64,000 nucleotides of DNA, taken from the NCBI GenBank assembly GCA_018268465.1, contig JAFDWN010000004.1, positions 143,878 to 207,877 on the forward strand. The letters are read 5' to 3'. The position numbers and the translations under genes are program-made. The notes below the pieces were generated by a model. It worked only from the letters and a program-made list of their open reading frames with translations. It did no database searches and was not told the DNA's origin. The DNA is from Actinomycetota bacterium (GTDB taxonomy: Bacteria; Actinomycetota; Actinomycetes; Mycobacteriales; Mycobacteriaceae). Below are positions 35,772 through 44,491 of the stretch, one piece after another. Position 1 is the stretch's first letter, and every line of letters starts with the position of its first letter.

Positions 35772-38675
35772 CTAGGCCACGACCGCCAATTCGCTCTCGT
35801 GCTGGCCCGGCAGTTCGGTCGCTTCCCGCGCCGTGGGCAGACTGAGACCGACGCTCTTGACGTCGATGACGCCGTACTGGGTGAAGTTGAGGTACGGCGT
35901 CGCCGAGGTGACGATCTGCAACTCCAGGTTGCTGCCGCTGCCCGGCTGCCCGGGAGTGTCGGGGGTCGTGGTGAAGGTGATGGCCTCCATCGGGACGACC
36001 ACCGTGTGCTCCTTGCCGTCGAGCGTCACCGGGATCGGCGTGACGATGTTGCCGACCACCAGTCCGGTGTCCTTGTCCACGATCTGGGCGTACACGTGGC
36101 GGCTGGTGCCGACGCCCGAGTAGGTCATGGTGAGCTGCGGGGCGCCGACGATGTGGGTGACCTCGTCGGGATTCTCGATCGGCACGTTCACCGCGTTCTT
36201 GGCGTCCGAACCGAGCCCGAGTGAATACGGCAGCGGGACCAGCGACTGCGGGCCGGATCCCCCGAGCAGTGGGATGATCGGCAGCAGGCCGCCGGCGGCG
36301 ACGGGGTTGACGACGTCCGGACCGTAGAAGCCGTTCGCGTCGGTCTTGGGGTCGGACGGCAGATCGTCGGCGTACCAGAAGGTTCCGTTCTGGTCGACCC
36401 AGGTGAACGTCGGCGTCAGCAGATCCGGGTCCGGCTCCTCACCCTTGAGATACAGATCGAGCCAGGCGATGGTCCGGTCCATGAGGAGGTCTTCCTGGAA
36501 CGCGGCCGCGTCGGCGTCGTTGGTCAGGCACACCCCGTGCCCGCCGCAGAACCAGATGACCTGGAGGTCCTCGGTGGGCACGGAGCCGATGTTGTTGACG
36601 GACTGCTGCAGCGGGAAGAGCACGTCGACGGTGCCCTGCAGCACGAGCACCGGGATGTCGATATTGCCCAGGAGGAAATTCGGGCCGCTGTTGGCCAGCA
36701 GGAGTTGCTGGCTCGGGGTGAGGATGCCCAGCAAGGCGCCGGTGAAGATGCCCGCGTAGATCTGCGGGTTGATCCGCGCACCCGTCTCGACCAGTCCGAG
36801 CAGCAGCAACGCCGAGTAGGAGGTCTTGAACGCCTCGTTGGTGTAGAGCGAGGACGGCAGGGTGTTCCACGAGATTCCCGGCACGATCGCGTCGACCCGG
36901 GGGTCGATGCCGGCGGTCACCCACTGGATCCCGCCGCCGTAGGAGCCGCCCACCATGCCGATGAGCGGATCGGCACCCGTCGGGTCGTCGCTGTCGAACT
37001 CCACGCCGGGCTGGGTGGCGAGCCAGTCGATGATGTACGTGACGTCCTGCCCCTCGAACGCCGGCGAATCCAGTTGCAGCACACCGCCGGACGCGAACTC
37101 CCCGCGCGGATCCCAGGTCACCACGTTGTACCCGGCATCCCGGAGCGGTGCGAGACCGGGGACGATGCCGTCGACGATCGTCAGCGAGTTAGGGTCGATG
37201 TTGCCGGCGGTGGCGAGGCCGGGACCGTTGAGAATGGTGGGGTACAGGCCGTCTTCGTCGTCGGGGTCGGGCACGGCGGGGAAGAAGTTGACGCTGATCT
37301 GCGTGCCGTCGAACGATGTCACGAACGTGGTGAACGCGACGGGTTGGCCTGCCGGCACGAGCTGGCTGGCGTTGACCGTGATGTCCTCGGTGACCGCACG
37401 GCCGATGATCGGCTGCAACAGCACGCCCAGGACCGGAATCTGGTGCAACTGGACGATGATCGGCTGCACCAGGTCGCCGAGCAGCGGAATGCCCTCCAGC
37501 GCCGTCACGAACGGAGTCGTCTCGCTGATGAGCACCGTGAACGTCTCGGACTGGCCGTTGTTCAGCGCCCCCAGATCGGGCAGATACGCGTAGTTGCCCG
37601 TCGCGTCGATGAATACCTTGCCGCCCAGGCTCGGATCGTCGATCACGGTGTAGGTCAGCGGATTCGGCGACGTGGCTGTGACACTGCCCTGGATGACGCC
37701 GTTCTGGAACACCGGAGCGACGGGATCGACGACGATCTCCCCGCCGGAGAAGTCGCGGCGCGCGAAGGCCGCCACCATCCAGTCGGTGGGTGAATCCGTC
37801 GGTGCGACAGGAGAATTGCCGGCGAACGGGTCGAACACCGGACCGATCAGACCGGCGACGACGGAGGTCAGCGTGCGGACCGGGGTGGCGATGGCCCTGG
37901 CGGGTGACTGGATAGTGCTCAACGCCGTCGACGTCACGAGTCCGGCCGGCGCGGTCGGCAGGGACAGCAGCGCCGGGCTCGCGGCGGGCCCGGGTGCCGC
38001 GGTGCGACCCGCCGCCACCTGCGGACTCGACAGCCACGCCCTGGCGAGCGGCGAACGGACGACCGTGGTGGCCGAGACCGAACTGTCCGGTGCGTCCTGA
38101 CCGGCGAAGGGCAACGAGAAGGTGCGCGCATTCGTGCGACCCGACCCCGTCGACGGCTGCACCGCACCGAGATTCTCGACGACGTCGACGTCGACGTCGA
38201 CGTCGACGTTGGCGCCGGCCCGATCCTGCGCGCCGGCCGAATCCATGTCGCCGGCGTCCTGATCGCCGCCGTCGACGTCGTCCAGCGCGTCGTCCTTGTT
38301 CTCGTCCTTCGTCTCGTCCCGGGTGTCGTCCCGGGTGTCGTCCCTGGCGCCCCTACCCGGCGAGGTGATGGTGCGCCGATCGGTCAACGAGCGTCGGGTC
38401 GCCGGATCGGCAAGCGACGCCAGCTTGGACAGCGGGCCGTTCTTACGGAGGGAGGGGAGCCGCGAGATCGGCGTCCCCGGCGTGGACGCACCGGTCCTGG
38501 ATGCCCCGGTGCCCGACGCACCTGGCGTTCCGCCGGGCGGCGGATCCGAGGCTTCCGACGAGGGCGGGCCCTCGGACGCGGGTTCGGCCGAGGCCACCCC
38601 CGTCGCGACGGCCGCGCCCACCCCAAGCGCGACCGCGAGTCCCCCGATCCGACCGACGTATTTGGCAGCGCCCAT
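35772..38675 (-). CDS. secreted S15/CocE-type hydrolase with Ig-like domain
   Basis: 967 residues. A signal sequence (MGAAKYVGRIGGLAVALGVG...ATGVASA) is followed by a 230-residue low-complexity, acidic region with DDTRDDTRDETKDENKDD and a VD repeat; then a VCBS/Ig-like domain (GVIQGSVTATSPNPLTYTVI, FIDATGNYAYLPD near 330-380); then the peptidase S15 / X-Pro dipeptidyl-peptidase-like hydrolase with MVGGSYGGGIQWV carrying the Ser nucleophile and ITWFCGGHG-like IWFCGGHGVCL; and a C-terminal jelly-roll domain (VGAPQLTMTYSG, VNIVTPIPVTLDG-like). Likely an exported esterase or peptidase. ATG at 38675 has GGAGGAAGC immediately upstream. The signal sequence is almost the same as in the DUF4185 protein at 44276. 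Confidence 0.88.
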   Translation of the reverse strand: MGAAKYVGRIGGLAVALGVGAAVATGVASAEPASEGPPSSEASDPPPGGTPGASGTGASRTGASTPGTPISRLPSLRKNGPLSKLASLADPATRRSLTDRRTITSPGRGARDDTRDDTRDETKDENKDDALDDVDGGDQDAGDMDSAGAQDRAGANVDVDVDVDVVENLGAVQPSTGSGRTNARTFSLPFAGQDAPDSSVSATTVVRSPLARAWLSSPQVAAGRTAAPGPAASPALLSLPTAPAGLVTSTALSTIQSPARAIATPVRTLTSVVAGLIGPVFDPFAGNSPVAPTDSPTDWMVAAFARRDFSGGEIVVDPVAPVFQNGVIQGSVTATSPNPLTYTVIDDPSLGGKVFIDATGNYAYLPDLGALNNGQSETFTVLISETTPFVTALEGIPLLGDLVQPIIVQLHQIPVLGVLLQPIIGRAVTEDITVNASQLVPAGQPVAFTTFVTSFDGTQISVNFFPAVPDPDDEDGLYPTILNGPGLATAGNIDPNSLTIVDGIVPGLAPLRDAGYNVVTWDPRGEFASGGVLQLDSPAFEGQDVTYIIDWLATQPGVEFDSDDPTGADPLIGMVGGSYGGGIQWVTAGIDPRVDAIVPGISWNTLPSSLYTNEAFKTSYSALLLLGLVETGARINPQIYAGIFTGALLGILTPSQQLLLANSGPNFLLGNIDIPVLVLQGTVDVLFPLQQSVNNIGSVPTEDLQVIWFCGGHGVCLTNDADAAAFQEDLLMDRTIAWLDLYLKGEEPDPDLLTPTFTWVDQNGTFWYADDLPSDPKTDANGFYGPDVVNPVAAGGLLPIIPLLGGSGPQSLVPLPYSLGLGSDAKNAVNVPIENPDEVTHIVGAPQLTMTYSGVGTSRHVYAQIVDKDTGLVVGNIVTPIPVTLDGKEHTVVVPMEAITFTTTPDTPGQPGSGSNLELQIVTSATPYLNFTQYGVIDVKSVGLSLPTAREATELPGQHESELAVVA
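38181..38210 (-). repeat. five GACGTC hexamer repeats (Val-Asp repeat)
   Basis: Five tandem GACGTC-type hexamers (last copy GACGTT) encode VDVDVDVDV in the acidic linker of the S15 hydrolase. A second repeat of a 12-base unit GTGTCGTCCCGG lies at about 38312-38346 and encodes the DDTR repeats of the same linker. Both keep the frame and are candidate hypervariable tracts. Confidence 0.8.
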
Positions 38676-39073
38676 AGCTTCCTCCAGGGGAAGGCCGACC
38701 AGCAACGGGCCAGACTCTATCCCCGGTCGATCCTGAGCATTGGCTGTTCAATGGATAAGTAAAGTTCTTAGTTTTGTTTGCAAGAACAGGATCGGATCGG
38801 TCGGCGCGACGAGCCGCGGGCCGGCACGCGAGGTTGCCCGCACCGCCGCGGGCCCGTCGTCGCGCGTCCGGCGCCGCGCCCCGGGCACCGCATGTCGCCG
38901 ATGGCGGCGCGCACGGCGATCGCAGGGATGTTTGCCACGATGCCGACCATCCGGACATTTCCGCTGTCGCGCCGGGCGCGGCGACACGTTGCCCGCACGC
39001 CACCTCGTCGTATCACCGCCGATGGCAGCACGGCCCGGACGCGATGGCGTCCGGGCCGTGGATCGGGTCGCGC
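38676..39073. other. 398-base gene-free region
   Basis: No coding sequence is convincing here. Bases 38740-38790 are AT-rich (TGGATAAGTAAAGTTCTTAG) and likely hold the promoter of the S15 hydrolase gene on the minus strand, with TTGCAA and TACTTAT as loose -35/-10 candidates. Bases 38800-39020 are GC-rich with no recognisable structure. The right end holds the hairpin terminator of the His-rich peptide gene. Confidence 0.6.
39029..39060 (-). terminator. perfect 14-base-pair hairpin terminator
   Basis: CACGGCCCGGACGC and GCGTCCGGGCCGTG are exact complements separated by the four-base loop GATG. The hairpin begins 13 bases after the stop of the His-rich peptide gene (minus strand) and has no U-tract, matching the I-shaped terminators common in mycobacteria. 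Confidence 0.75.
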
Positions 39074-39289
39074 CTACCAGGCGTGGTGGTGGCGCTGGTG
39101 GTGATGGTGCACCGAGGTTCCCGGCTGTGGCGTGTTGTGCTGATTCGGGAACGCCGGATGGCTGATCGACGGGGTGGTGTTGACCGGCGCGGTCTGCGCC
39201 GAGCTGATAGCGGCACCGCCCAGGGCGATCAGTGCGGGCGCCGCGGCCAGCGCGAGTCCGGCGGCAATCCGTCGAGTAATGGTGTTCAT
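39074..39289 (-). CDS. small secreted His-rich peptide
   Basis: A 71-residue product with a classical signal peptide (MNTITRRIAAGLALAAAPAL, cleavage around SSAQT) and a mature part of about 40 residues ending PGTSVHHHHQRHHHAW. Seven His in the last ten residues suggest binding of Zn, Cu or Ni outside the membrane, but function is unknown; short peptides of this shape occur in fast-growing mycobacteria. ATG at 39289 follows AAGGAGAATCACC. A perfect hairpin terminator follows the stop. Divergent from the response regulator gene, 230 bases apart; bases 39290-39519 show no other gene. Confidence 0.82.
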   Translation of the reverse strand: MNTITRRIAAGLALAAAPALIALGGAAISSAQTAPVNTTPSISHPAFPNQHNTPQPGTSVHHHHQRHHHAW

Positions 39290-39519
39290 GGTGATTCTCC
39301 TTGTGCAAGTGAGCGTTTCGCTCTTTTCAGCCGATGTTCTCCGGCGATGAACCAAGAATGCCCGGTATTCCGGCGCGCGTCTGTCGGGCATCCGGCCCCC
39401 ACCGCGGGGGATTCGGGTGTCCACCGATCAGCGGACACACAGGCACCACGGCGCGCCGATCATGCGGTGACCGGGCCCGGGGTGTGCGAAGCTCGCAGTG
39501 TGCACAGGGCGGTACCGAA

Positions 39520-40158
39520 GTGACCGACAGGATTCGAGTCGTGGTGGGCGACGACCACCCTCTGTTCAGGGACGGCGTGGTGCGCGCGCTGCAGTCCAGC
39601 GGCGAGATCGAGGTGGTCGCCGAGGCCGAGGACGGCCCGTCCGCGCTGGAGGCCATCAAGAAGCACAAGCCGCAGGTCGCCCTGCTGGACTATCGGATGC
39701 CCGGACTGGACGGTACTCAGGTGGCGGCGGCAGTGCAGCGCGATCAGCTGCCCACCAGGGTGCTGCTGATCTCCGCGCACGACGACTCGGCGATCGTCTA
39801 CCACGCCATCCAGGAGGGGGCGGCGGGGTTCCTGCCCAAGGAATCCACCCGCATGGAGATCATCTCGGCGGTGATGAACTGTGCGCGCGGCCGCGACATC
39901 CTGTCCCCTGGCCTCGCCGCGGGTCTGGCCGGCGAGATCCGCCGGCGCGCAGAGCCCTCCGGCCCCACGCTCAGCGCCAGGGAACGTGAGGTCCTCGACC
40001 TGATCGCGGCCGGACTCACCATTCCGGCGATCGCCTCCCAGCTGTACCTGGCACCGTCGACCGTGAAGACCCACGTGCAGCGGCTCTACGAGAAACTCGG
40101 CGTCAGCGACCGGGCCGCCGCCGTGGCCGAGGCCATGCGCCGCAAACTCCTGGAGTAG
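39520..40158 (+). CDS. LuxR/NarL-family response regulator
   Basis: 212-residue two-component response regulator. The receiver domain (1-120) has VVVGDDHPLFRDGVVRAL, the phosphoacceptor D57 in ALLDYRMPGLDG, the Ser/Thr LLISAHDDSA and the Lys GFLPKEST. The C-terminal LuxR HTH (about 145-205) reads LSAREREVLDLIAAG, ASQLYLAPSTVKTHVQ and EKLGVSDRAAAV. GTG at 39520 is taken as the start since receiver homology begins at once (TDRIRVVVGDD); no strong ribosome-binding site is seen. The histidine kinase gene starts two bases after the stop, so they form a cognate pair of unknown signal. Confidence 0.93.
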   Translation: MTDRIRVVVGDDHPLFRDGVVRALQSSGEIEVVAEAEDGPSALEAIKKHKPQVALLDYRMPGLDGTQVAAAVQRDQLPTRVLLISAHDDSAIVYHAIQEGAAGFLPKESTRMEIISAVMNCARGRDILSPGLAAGLAGEIRRRAEPSGPTLSAREREVLDLIAAGLTIPAIASQLYLAPSTVKTHVQRLYEKLGVSDRAAAVAEAMRRKLLE

Positions 40159-40160
40159 CG

Positions 40161-41354
40161 ATGTCCCCGGTGTCTTCGTGGACCAAGGCGGCGGACTACC
40201 TCGCGGCCGAACCCGTGCGGGTGGCCGCGATCCTGCGCCCGCCCATGATCGGGCTGATCGTCATGATCGTCGATGTCGGCGACATCGACCACTGGCTTCC
40301 GGTCGTCTACAACAGTGCGATCATCGGCTATCTCGCCGCCGCAGTGGCGTGGGTGGTCATCGTGCTGTGGTTCCGGGTGCCGCCGTGGGCGGGCTGGGTG
40401 TCCACCACGGTCGACGTCGTTGCGGTGGTGACGTTGTGCCTGTCCTCGGGAGGCGCGACGGCCTGGCTGCTGCCGGTGTTCTTCCTGCTGCCGATCTCGG
40501 TCGCATTCCAGGACAAGCCTTGGCTCACAGGCGTTCTCGGAGTCGGGGTGGCACTGGCCTATCTCGGGGTGTGGATCGTCTACTCGAAACGCGACGACAC
40601 CGTCGGCCTGCCCAACATCGTCTACATGCACTTCGCCTTCCTGCTGTGGTTCGCGGTGGCGACCACCGCGCTGTGTCTCGTGCTGTCGCGGCGCACCGCG
40701 CGGGTGAACGCCCTGCTCAACGTGCGGCGGCAACTGGTTTCGGAATCGATGCGCGCCGACGAACGGCAGAGCCGCGAGATCGCCGAAAGCCTGCACGACG
40801 GCCCCCTGCAGGATCTGCTGGCCGCCCGGCTGGAGCTCGAGGAGGTCGCCGAACGCAACGACGACCCCGCGCTGACGGCGGTGCGGGCCGCGTTGTCGCA
40901 GACGGCGACGAGACTGCGCTCGACGTTGACCACCCTGCACCCCGCCGTGCTGGCCGAACTCGGCCTGGCACCGGCGATTCGCGAACTCGTGCGCCAGTAC
41001 GACGATCGGGCCGCATTCCTGATCGACGCCGACCTGGACGACGTCGGCAAGCCACCTGCACAGGACCTGCTGTACCGCGCGGCGCGGGAGTTACTGGCGA
41101 ATGTACACAAACACGCCCGAGCCACCTCGGTGCGGCTCCGGCTGGCGCGTCATGGGGACCGGATCACGCTGTCCGTCGTCGACGACGGGATCGGATTCGA
41201 CCCGGCGATACTGGACCGGCGCGTGAGCGAAGGTCATATCGGGCTGGCCTCACTGGTCGCGCGCGCCGAGGCCATGGGCGGGTCGATCAGGATCTCACCG
41301 GCGCCCGGCGGAGGCACCAGCGCCACGGTGACGCTGCCGACCACCGCGCAGTAG
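40161..41354 (+). CDS. NarL-type sensor histidine kinase
   Basis: 397 residues. About five or six membrane helices (residues 25-180: PPMIGLIVMIVDVG, AAAVAWVVIVLWFRV, TVDVVAVVTLCLSS, TGVLGVGVALAYLGVWIV, FAFLLWFAVATTALCLVL) form the sensor. The HisKA_3 domain has IAESLHDGPLQDLLAARLEL with phosphoacceptor H212, then a HATPase_c domain with ARELLANVHKHARATS, VVDDGIGFDPA and GHIGLASLVARAEAMGG. The DGPLQ variant of the H-box is typical of the DegS/LiaS-like group in actinobacteria. It follows the response regulator by two bases and must be translated together with it. Confidence 0.93.
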   Translation: MSPVSSWTKAADYLAAEPVRVAAILRPPMIGLIVMIVDVGDIDHWLPVVYNSAIIGYLAAAVAWVVIVLWFRVPPWAGWVSTTVDVVAVVTLCLSSGGATAWLLPVFFLLPISVAFQDKPWLTGVLGVGVALAYLGVWIVYSKRDDTVGLPNIVYMHFAFLLWFAVATTALCLVLSRRTARVNALLNVRRQLVSESMRADERQSREIAESLHDGPLQDLLAARLELEEVAERNDDPALTAVRAALSQTATRLRSTLTTLHPAVLAELGLAPAIRELVRQYDDRAAFLIDADLDDVGKPPAQDLLYRAARELLANVHKHARATSVRLRLARHGDRITLSVVDDGIGFDPAILDRRVSEGHIGLASLVARAEAMGGSIRISPAPGGGTSATVTLPTTAQ

Positions 41355-41401
41355 CCGGCAGCGCCGTCGGGTGACCGTGGGCGGCGCAGGGTGGCGCGGC
41401 G

Positions 41402-41896
41402 TCAATCCTCCCGCTGCCACAGGCAATTGCCGCTCATCTCGATCGTGAACAGTAGCGGCACCGCGGTGAACTTGAGAGGCTGCCCGGGTTCACCCGTGAC
41501 CAGCTGCGGCGGGCTCACCTCCCCCGCCGAGACGACCGCCACCTGGCTGACGGTACAACGGGTTTCCCCATCCTGGGGATACGCCGTCCACTGGCCGGAG
41601 TTGATCTCGCGGTTGCGCTGCCCCTCACCGTGCAGCGTCACCGTCGGGCCGTAGGTGAGCCACCGGTCGCTGTTGGGGTACGGCGAATCGAACACCTGCC
41701 ATTGGTAGCCCAGCCCGGGCAGCGCGCGGCATTCCAGAAGGGTGCGCAGATCGGGCAACTGGGTGAGCGCCCCGCTGAGGTTCTCCGAACACTGGCCAGC
41801 GGGCTGCGGTTGCGCGGGTTGGGCGTGGGCCACCGCCGGCGCGGTGAGCGCCACGGCCGTCACAGCCGCCGCGGCCAATGCCGTCCTGTGTGTCAT
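41402..41896 (-). CDS. secreted protein of unknown function
   Basis: A 164-residue exported protein. The signal peptide MTHRTALAAAAVTAVALTAP ends around AHAQPA. The mature part contains QCSENLSGALTQLPDLRTLLE, CRALPGLGYQWQVFDSPYPN, ETRCTVSQVAVVSAGEVS and FTIEMSGNCLWQRED, with four Cys that could form two disulfides. I recognise this only as a conserved mycobacterial secreted type. Convergent with the sensor kinase gene. Confidence 0.8.
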   Translation of the reverse strand: MTHRTALAAAAVTAVALTAPAVAHAQPAQPQPAGQCSENLSGALTQLPDLRTLLECRALPGLGYQWQVFDSPYPNSDRWLTYGPTVTLHGEGQRNREINSGQWTAYPQDGETRCTVSQVAVVSAGEVSPPQLVTGEPGQPLKFTAVPLLFTIEMSGNCLWQRED

Positions 41897-41927
41897 AGTC
41901 GCATTATCGCCCGGCCGATCCCCCGCG

Positions 41928-44276
41928 CTACACCTTGCTGAGATCGGTGCGCATCAGCCGGACCTGATAGTCGTCCCACGTGGACATGTTCCAGTAGAGG
42001 TACTGCTGTTCGCTGGCCGAGAGATTGTCCGTCGAGGACCACGGATGGATCATCGGCGCGTACAGTCCGGGCACCTTCGCCGACGTCACCAGCGTCGTCG
42101 GTGCGGACCACGGGCCTTCGGGCTTGTCGGCCTTGCGCATCACCACGTTGTTGTTCGCGTCGGCGTAGAGCATGATGTATTTCTTCTCGTAGGAGTTGTA
42201 CTGCACCGACATCTCACCAACGCTGGGATAGGTGGTGTTCTTGATCAAACCGAAGAAGCTCGACGTCGTCGTGCCGGGCAGAATCGGTTTGGCGGCAGCG
42301 GGATTGTTGTTCACCCAGGCCGATCCGTTCCAGTACTGGTACTTGGTCTGATCGAGGATCTGCTGTTCGGGTACCCGCGACAGGTAGACCGTGCCCCCGC
42401 GTCCCGACGGCGTGCCGTAGGCGTACACGTGGCCGTCGGTCACGAACTGCCCGTTGGCATCCCGGACGGGATTGCCGTTCGCGTCCTTGACCACACCCTT
42501 GACGTAGGCGCCCTGCTGGAAGTTCTGGTTGCCGTTGACGAACGGCCGGTTCGACCGTCCCGCTGCGGCGGGACGCACCGAGGACGCCGGCACCACGGTC
42601 CAGTTCTGGCCGTTGTCGTCGGAGTAGGCGATCCCCGAGTAGTTCGTGGTCCACCGCCCAGGCGAGTCCCAGGACCGCACCGACATGAAGTTGATGTACT
42701 GCCGGGTGGCCCCGTTGGCGCCCGCGCCGGGAACCGAGATGGCGGCGGTCGGGATGATCGTCACCTCCTGCCCGACGGCATACGGGTACTTGCCGATGAT
42801 CTCCCGCGAGAAATTCGGATTCGTCATCGGCGACCCGCTGTACATGCCGACGTCGTGGGGCACACCGTCGGGGATGTACAGGCCGTCGGACAACCGGTTG
42901 TCCGCGCTGCGGAACAACGTGTTCATCCGCCAAACCCCGGTGCGCACCGGCGTGGTGTTGCTGAACGTGTCACCGAAGGCGATCAACACCTGATGCTCGT
43001 TGACCGCGGTGGTGGGATCGTCACGAATTCCGTTGTCCCACATGATTCCGAGATCGGTGCCGCCGATGCCGAACCGCTGTCCGGTGTTGTTGAGATTGCC
43101 CGGACCGGTCACGAATTCGATGAAGTCGGTGTTCCCGCTCACCGCGACAGGGGTTCTCGTCGTGCCCGGGTACACCGGCGTGGTGACGGCCCCGGTCGGC
43201 GCCGCCGCGGCCTGCGCGGTCGCGGCCTGCGCGACGGCGGTCGTCGTGGTCGGCGTCGTGGTCACGGCGGCGCTGCGGGCGAGACCGGCGTACTGCTGTT
43301 CGGTCTCGCGGCGCGACGCCCACGCCAGCAGTGCCAGGGCAACGGGTGTGCCCGCCGGCGCACCGGGAAGGCCGCCGCTGAACGACCCTACTCCCAAGGC
43401 GGACAGCACATCCGTCACCAGTTGGCGGGTTGCGGGCTGTGCGGCGGCGATCTGCGGCGCGGCGACCGCAGTCGGCGCCACCGTCCCGATGGCCCGCAGC
43501 GTCGCCTCCGCCGACGTGGGCGTCGCCGCCGCCGTCATGACCGCCGATACGGCCTCGGGCGGTCCGGACACCTGCCGTAGCCCGGAGCGGGCCGGCGCCG
43601 TTGCGCTCGCGAGGGTGTCGGAGACCCTCTCGATCGTGCGCACCGTCACGGTGGCGACGGGTGGAGGCACCCGGCCGGCGTCCGCGTCCGCCGCGCGCGC
43701 CGCGGACCTGTGCGACGGCCGGTTGGGGCGGTTGGATTCTTGCGGCGCAATGGTTTCAGGATCATTCGGCGAACCGGCGCCAACCTGGCGGACCGGATCG
43801 GTGCCGCCATTCGTTGCGTCGACAGCGCCGGGATCCACCGTCGACTTATCGACCCCGGCCGGGTCGGCCTCGACGTCCTTACGGGGCGCGCCGCCCTTCT
43901 CCGCGGCGCCAGCGCGGGCGACCTTCCTGCTCGTGAGTGCCCCACCCGAACCCAACGCGGTGCCTCGCTCCGCGAGACGGACGAGGGGTGACCCCACGCG
44001 GATTCTCGGGGCGGTTCTTGCGACGCCGCTGCGCGGTCCGGATGCCGGACCGGCCTCCGGGCCGGGATCCTCGGAGCCTGGTGCCGAGGATCCCGAGCCG
44101 GAGGGGGCACCGGTGTTCGCCGCGGCGGCGCCCGCCCCAGATTCGGCCGTCGATGACGCGGTCTCCGAATCCGTCGAGTCCGCCGCCGCGACCCCCTGCC
44201 CGAAGGCGACGGCAGCGCCGACGCCCAATGCGACAGCTAATCCCCCGACACGACCGATGTGTACCGCTGCGCCCAT
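41928..44276 (-). CDS. secreted DUF4185 protein with low-complexity N-terminus
   Basis: 782 residues. The signal sequence MGAAVHIGRVGGLAVALGVG continues to VAAADS; then about 300 residues rich in Ala, Pro, Thr and Ser; then a DUF4185 domain (about 385-780), recognised by VTGPGNLNNTGQRFGIGGTD, LGIMWDNGIRDD, VLIAFGDTFSN, IGKYPYAVG and MLYADANNNVVMRKAD. DUF4185 is a beta-propeller-like fold related to glycosyl hydrolases; a polysaccharide-binding or -cleaving role in the envelope is plausible, unproven. ATG at 44276 starts the signal peptide. The signal sequence is nearly identical to that of the S15 hydrolase at 38675 although the mature proteins are unrelated. Confidence 0.88.
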   Translation of the reverse strand: MGAAVHIGRVGGLAVALGVGAAVAFGQGVAAADSTDSETASSTAESGAGAAAANTGAPSGSGSSAPGSEDPGPEAGPASGPRSGVARTAPRIRVGSPLVRLAERGTALGSGGALTSRKVARAGAAEKGGAPRKDVEADPAGVDKSTVDPGAVDATNGGTDPVRQVGAGSPNDPETIAPQESNRPNRPSHRSAARAADADAGRVPPPVATVTVRTIERVSDTLASATAPARSGLRQVSGPPEAVSAVMTAAATPTSAEATLRAIGTVAPTAVAAPQIAAAQPATRQLVTDVLSALGVGSFSGGLPGAPAGTPVALALLAWASRRETEQQYAGLARSAAVTTTPTTTTAVAQAATAQAAAAPTGAVTTPVYPGTTRTPVAVSGNTDFIEFVTGPGNLNNTGQRFGIGGTDLGIMWDNGIRDDPTTAVNEHQVLIAFGDTFSNTTPVRTGVWRMNTLFRSADNRLSDGLYIPDGVPHDVGMYSGSPMTNPNFSREIIGKYPYAVGQEVTIIPTAAISVPGAGANGATRQYINFMSVRSWDSPGRWTTNYSGIAYSDDNGQNWTVVPASSVRPAAAGRSNRPFVNGNQNFQQGAYVKGVVKDANGNPVRDANGQFVTDGHVYAYGTPSGRGGTVYLSRVPEQQILDQTKYQYWNGSAWVNNNPAAAKPILPGTTTSSFFGLIKNTTYPSVGEMSVQYNSYEKKYIMLYADANNNVVMRKADKPEGPWSAPTTLVTSAKVPGLYAPMIHPWSSTDNLSASEQQYLYWNMSTWDDYQVRLMRTDLSKV

Positions 44277-44437
44277 GGCTGTCCCTTGATTGGTCCGTCC
44301 CCCGACGCAGACCAGAAGATTAAGGCCGGCAAACGCGCCGCACCACAGGAATCGCCCAGATGAGTCCGAAGTCGCATCCGCGGCGGGTGAACGATCGAGG
44401 TCGATGCTGGCCTTCGTCCTAGTGCCTGTATATGATC

Positions 44438-44462
44438 TACACGTTACGTGTATACGTTATAC
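44438..44462 (+). promoter_or_regulatory. operator of the nsrR-like/HPP operon
   Basis: TACACGT-T-ACGTGTA (44438-44452) is a perfect 15-base palindrome, and it overlaps a second repeat GTATA-CGT-TATAC (44450-44462). The element sits 30-54 bases upstream of the Rrf2 gene ATG in an AT-rich island (44430-44470). Position and symmetry fit an autoregulatory site of the Rrf2/NsrR protein; a promoter probably lies within the same AT-rich bases. Confidence 0.7.
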
Positions 44463-44491
44463 ATGTTTCAAAGGTCTCACAGGAGCCTGAT

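Noticed and set aside
38181-38210. GACGTC repeats as a regulatory site or CRISPR
   Set aside because: They are in-frame codons of the acidic linker, with no spacers.
38780-39020. Open frames in the gene-free region near 38.9 kb
   Set aside because: They are Arg/Pro-rich shadow frames without start signals or homology.
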